Source: JBAWAP01 sp049589355 (GTDB taxonomy: Bacteria > Chloroflexota > Anaerolineae > VGOG01). Taken from it: a stretch of 5,648 nt of DNA. Shown in pieces: positions 5,577-5,648 of the stretch. The stretch spans positions 1-5,648 of the forward strand of contig JBAWAP010000277.1 of assembly GCA_049589355.1 (NCBI GenBank), in the 5' to 3' direction. The notes below the pieces were generated by a model. The model was given only the letters and a program-made list of their open reading frames with translations, was not told the DNA's origin and did not search any database. Positions within the stretch are counted from its first letter, which is position 1. Each line of letters starts with the position of its first letter. Made by a program: the position numbers and the translations under genes.

Positions 5577-5648
5577 TTACCTCCTTGTGCTCATGCCTGC
5601 CAACATAGGCCAGCGGATGGCGCTGCGAATGACCTCTTGCGACAGGAA
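5577..5648 (-). CDS. C-terminal end of an upstream gene, unidentified
   Basis: From the right window edge one minus-strand frame is open for 23 codons and ends in a TAA at 5579-5577, which overlaps the ribosome binding site of the ATPase gene. The tail reads FLSQEVIRSAIRWPMLAGMS and then TRR. A stop placed 5 bases before the next start, overlapping its binding site, is the usual arrangement in an operon and is the main reason to call it coding. HerA-like genes are often next to nurA, so a nuclease gene is a reasonable guess, but the fragment carries no motif that shows this. Another frame is also open here, so the call is tentative. Confidence 0.4.
   Translation of the reverse strand, partial: FLSQEVIRSAIRWPMLAGMSTRR
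5579..5586 (-). promoter_or_regulatory. Ribosome binding site of the HerA-like ATPase
   Basis: On the minus strand AAGGAGGT precedes the ATG at 5571 with 8 bases between GGAGG and ATG. This near-perfect site decides the start even though the frame is open further upstream to the window edge. It overlaps the stop codon of the fragment upstream. Confidence 0.85.

Overview
The window is GC-rich bacterial DNA with tightly packed genes. The best guess for its source is a Chloroflexota (Anaerolineae-like) genome. This rests on the mix of a peptide-type ABC operon, a type III pantothenate kinase, a HerA/DUF87-type ATPase and many short intergenic palindromes and short-period repeats. It is an inference from general familiarity, not a database result.

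Layout. (1) Positions 1-2512, plus strand: the 3' part of an operon for a peptide/nickel-type ABC importer. It holds the C-terminal part of a periplasmic-type solute-binding protein, a DppB/OppB-type permease, and a DppC/OppC-type permease that overlaps the first permease by 11 bases. No ATPase genes of this importer are in the window. (2) Positions 2513-2806 contain no convincing gene. They hold a heptamer repeat and a compact 217-base structured element bounded by inverted copies of a palindrome. (3) Positions 2807-3571, plus strand: coaX, type III pantothenate kinase (first step of CoA synthesis), with a strong ribosome binding site just after the element. (4) Positions 3572-3906: convergent intergenic region with several hairpins, and a coding-like minus-strand stretch that continues in frame beyond the stop of the next gene. 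(5) Positions 3907-5571, minus strand: a HerA-like ATPase (DUF87-type) with a clear Walker B motif but an unusual Walker A. (6) Positions 5577-5648, minus strand: probable last codons of an upstream gene in the same operon. HerA-like genes often sit beside nurA, but the fragment is too short to name.

The genes themselves are mostly ordinary. The noteworthy material is the repeat layer. Four copies of the AGACCTC-n-GAGGTCT palindrome form two inverted pairs. One pair sits inside the start of the second permease gene, where it encodes part of the protein's N-terminal tail. The other pair brackets the structured element upstream of coaX. An 8-base-period array and a 7-base-period array begin exactly at the stop codons of the binding-protein gene and of the second permease gene. 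The octamer array is arranged as an inverted pair and can fold into a long stem between the binding-protein and permease genes, a place where a stem could set the protein ratio.
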